DNA of 24,688 nt from Desulfobulbaceae bacterium (lineage in GTDB: Bacteria; Desulfobacterota; Desulfobulbia; Desulfobulbales; Desulfocapsaceae). The notes below the pieces were generated by a model. It saw nothing but the letters and a program-made list of their open reading frames with translations, was not told where the DNA came from and searched no databases. The position numbers and the translations under genes were made by a program. This document shows, piece by piece, positions 23,615 to 24,688 of this stretch. The stretch is from contig JAMOMO010000425.1 in NCBI GenBank assembly GCA_027067035.1, positions 1 through 24,688 of the forward strand. The letters are read 5' to 3'. Numbering within the stretch: the first letter of the stretch is position 1; each line of letters opens with the position of its first letter.

Positions 23615-24688
23615 TCAGGCAACCGGGTACATTTTGTCCAGCACGGAGTAGAGACGCTCAATGACGGCAAAGGCATCTTTCAGCATACGCCTCTCAAGCT
23701 CTGTGAGCTGTTCCGGATTAATATGATTATCCGGTGTTTTCCCCTCTTCCATCTGCGTCAGCTGATGGATTAACCGCTGCTGCATCTGGAGCTCATAGGC
23801 ATCATTGGCCGAGGCCCAGAGCTCACGATTGATAAAATCCGCATCATGGAGTGCCTTTAAGCGGGCCAGGGTGTTGGTCTCGCTGATCCCGTGTTTTAAG
23901 GACAGAACCCGGGCAAAATTGACAAACGGCGTCAGCCCCTGGCGCTTGATATCCAGGAGATTCTTATGCTCCCCATCCTTATCCACGATGAAGTTCTTGA
24001 AAAAAGAGAGTGGAATACGGGTGGACATGCACTGCCGCGCCAGGTGAAAGAGAAAGATATCTTTCTGCCGGGCACGTCCATTGAGATGATTTCGCAATTC
24101 ACGTGCAAGGGAGGCATCACCAAAACCGGAACGAAAATCGAAGAAAATGGTGGCATTGAGGAGTTCTGCCGGATCAGGGGCGCTGATCCAGGTACTGAAA
24201 TACTCCTTCCACACCGAGAGGGGCTGGCACCATTTCGGGTTGATGGCCATGATCTCGCCGGGGCAGAGTGGATAGCCGCAATTCACAAGATGATCAATGG
24301 CCTTTTGCGCAAAGACCTTAAAATAACCTTCCGCATCACTCTTCTGCTTTTCATCTTCGGGATCAGCATAGAGGATGGCATTATCCTGGTCCGTCTTGAA
24401 GGTCTGTTCCCTGCGTCCTTCACTGCCCATGAGCAGCCAGCAGTAGGGAACAGGGGGAGGACCGAGTTCCTCTTCAAGCAGGGTCAGCATCCGTTCCAGA
24501 ATATGATCATTTAAAATGGCGATCATCTGGGTGATGTTACCGGCCTTTGCCCCCTCTTTGATGAGTCCCCGGATAACTTCAGGTATTCTCTGGGCCAGGA
24601 CATAGAGTCCACTGATCTCCTGCTGGCCGCGAATCTCCTTAAAGAGGTAGTAGGGTGAATGACCCTGGAGGAGCATGATGTCATGGGA
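23615..24688 (-). CDS. DUF294 putative nucleotidyltransferase, C-terminal part (cut by window edge)
   Basis: 358 codons remain open to the right edge, so the start is outside. The visible part has the nucleotidyltransferase motif GSEGRREQ then TDQDNAIL (about 24380-24427), with the G-S of the NT fold and the Asp pair of the metal site, followed by the helical DUF294 C-terminal region (LFHLARQCMSTRIPLSFF, then the IKRQGLTPFVNFARVLSLKHG block). Full-length members usually carry an N-terminal cyclic-nucleotide-binding domain and a CBS pair; the first residues here (SHDIMLLQGHSPYYLFKEI) look like the end of that region. This resembles GlnD/GlnE-type signalling enzymes, but the target is not known. 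The stop is one base from the exonuclease start. Confidence 0.88.
   Translation of the reverse strand, partial: SHDIMLLQGHSPYYLFKEIRGQQEISGLYVLAQRIPEVIRGLIKEGAKAGNITQMIAILNDHILERMLTLLEEELGPPPVPYCWLLMGSEGRREQTFKTDQDNAILYADPEDEKQKSDAEGYFKVFAQKAIDHLVNCGYPLCPGEIMAINPKWCQPLSVWKEYFSTWISAPDPAELLNATIFFDFRSGFGDASLARELRNHLNGRARQKDIFLFHLARQCMSTRIPLSFFKNFIVDKDGEHKNLLDIKRQGLTPFVNFARVLSLKHGISETNTLARLKALHDADFINRELWASANDAYELQMQQRLIHQLTQMEEGKTPDNHINPEQLTELERRMLKDAFAVIERLYSVLDKMYPVA

Overview
The window reads as chromosomal core sequence from a Gram-negative anaerobe, most likely in Desulfobacterota and perhaps Desulfobulbales. The clues are an ATP synthase operon with paired b' and b subunits but no a or c genes, a stand-alone GltA-type NADPH oxidoreductase, a periplasmic amidase with TPR and AMIN domains, and an AlaRS with a Cys-rich insertion. 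This placement comes from family knowledge and protein resemblance, not from a search. I see no IS element, prophage, CRISPR array, tRNA or rRNA. Coding density is high and genes are intact except at the two window edges.

Layout. 1-1780 (-): N-terminal two thirds of Lon protease, running off the left edge. 1781-2111: divergent intergenic region. 2112-5786 (+): a tight overlapping operon of a YfcE-type phosphodiesterase, a HIT-family Ap4A phosphorylase-like protein and MutS. 5975-7810 (+): exported N-acetylmuramoyl-L-alanine amidase with its own strong sigma70-like promoter. 7831-9312 (-): GltA-like oxidoreductase, convergent with the amidase. 9371-15598 (-): the operon atpF'-atpF-atpH-atpA-atpG-atpD-atpC, with a clear promoter at one end and a terminator at the other. 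15885-18530 (-): alaS. 18558-19115 (-): isochorismatase-fold hydrolase. 19179-20480 (-): APC-family amino acid permease. 20596-22726 (-): two-gene sodium:solute (acetate-type) symporter, DUF4212 small subunit plus SSS permease, with its own promoter and terminator. 22900-24688 (-): DEDDh 3'-5' exonuclease and the C-terminal part of a DUF294 nucleotidyltransferase running off the right edge.

How the genes work together. The atp operon encodes all of F1 and the two peripheral-stalk subunits; F0 a and c must come from elsewhere. Lon and MutS serve protein and DNA quality control. The HIT protein and the phosphodiesterase next to mutS suggest dinucleotide or nucleotide clean-up. The symporter pair and the neighbouring nucleotidyltransferase/exonuclease pair resemble a module of carboxylate uptake plus putative signalling or regulation.

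No obviously new system is present. The most unusual signals are regulatory: inverted repeats built into the promoters of the atp and symporter operons, and hairpins in the amidase and lon leaders. The next most interesting are protein oddities: a His-rich exported extension on the ATP synthase b subunit and an EF-hand-like loop in the symporter.
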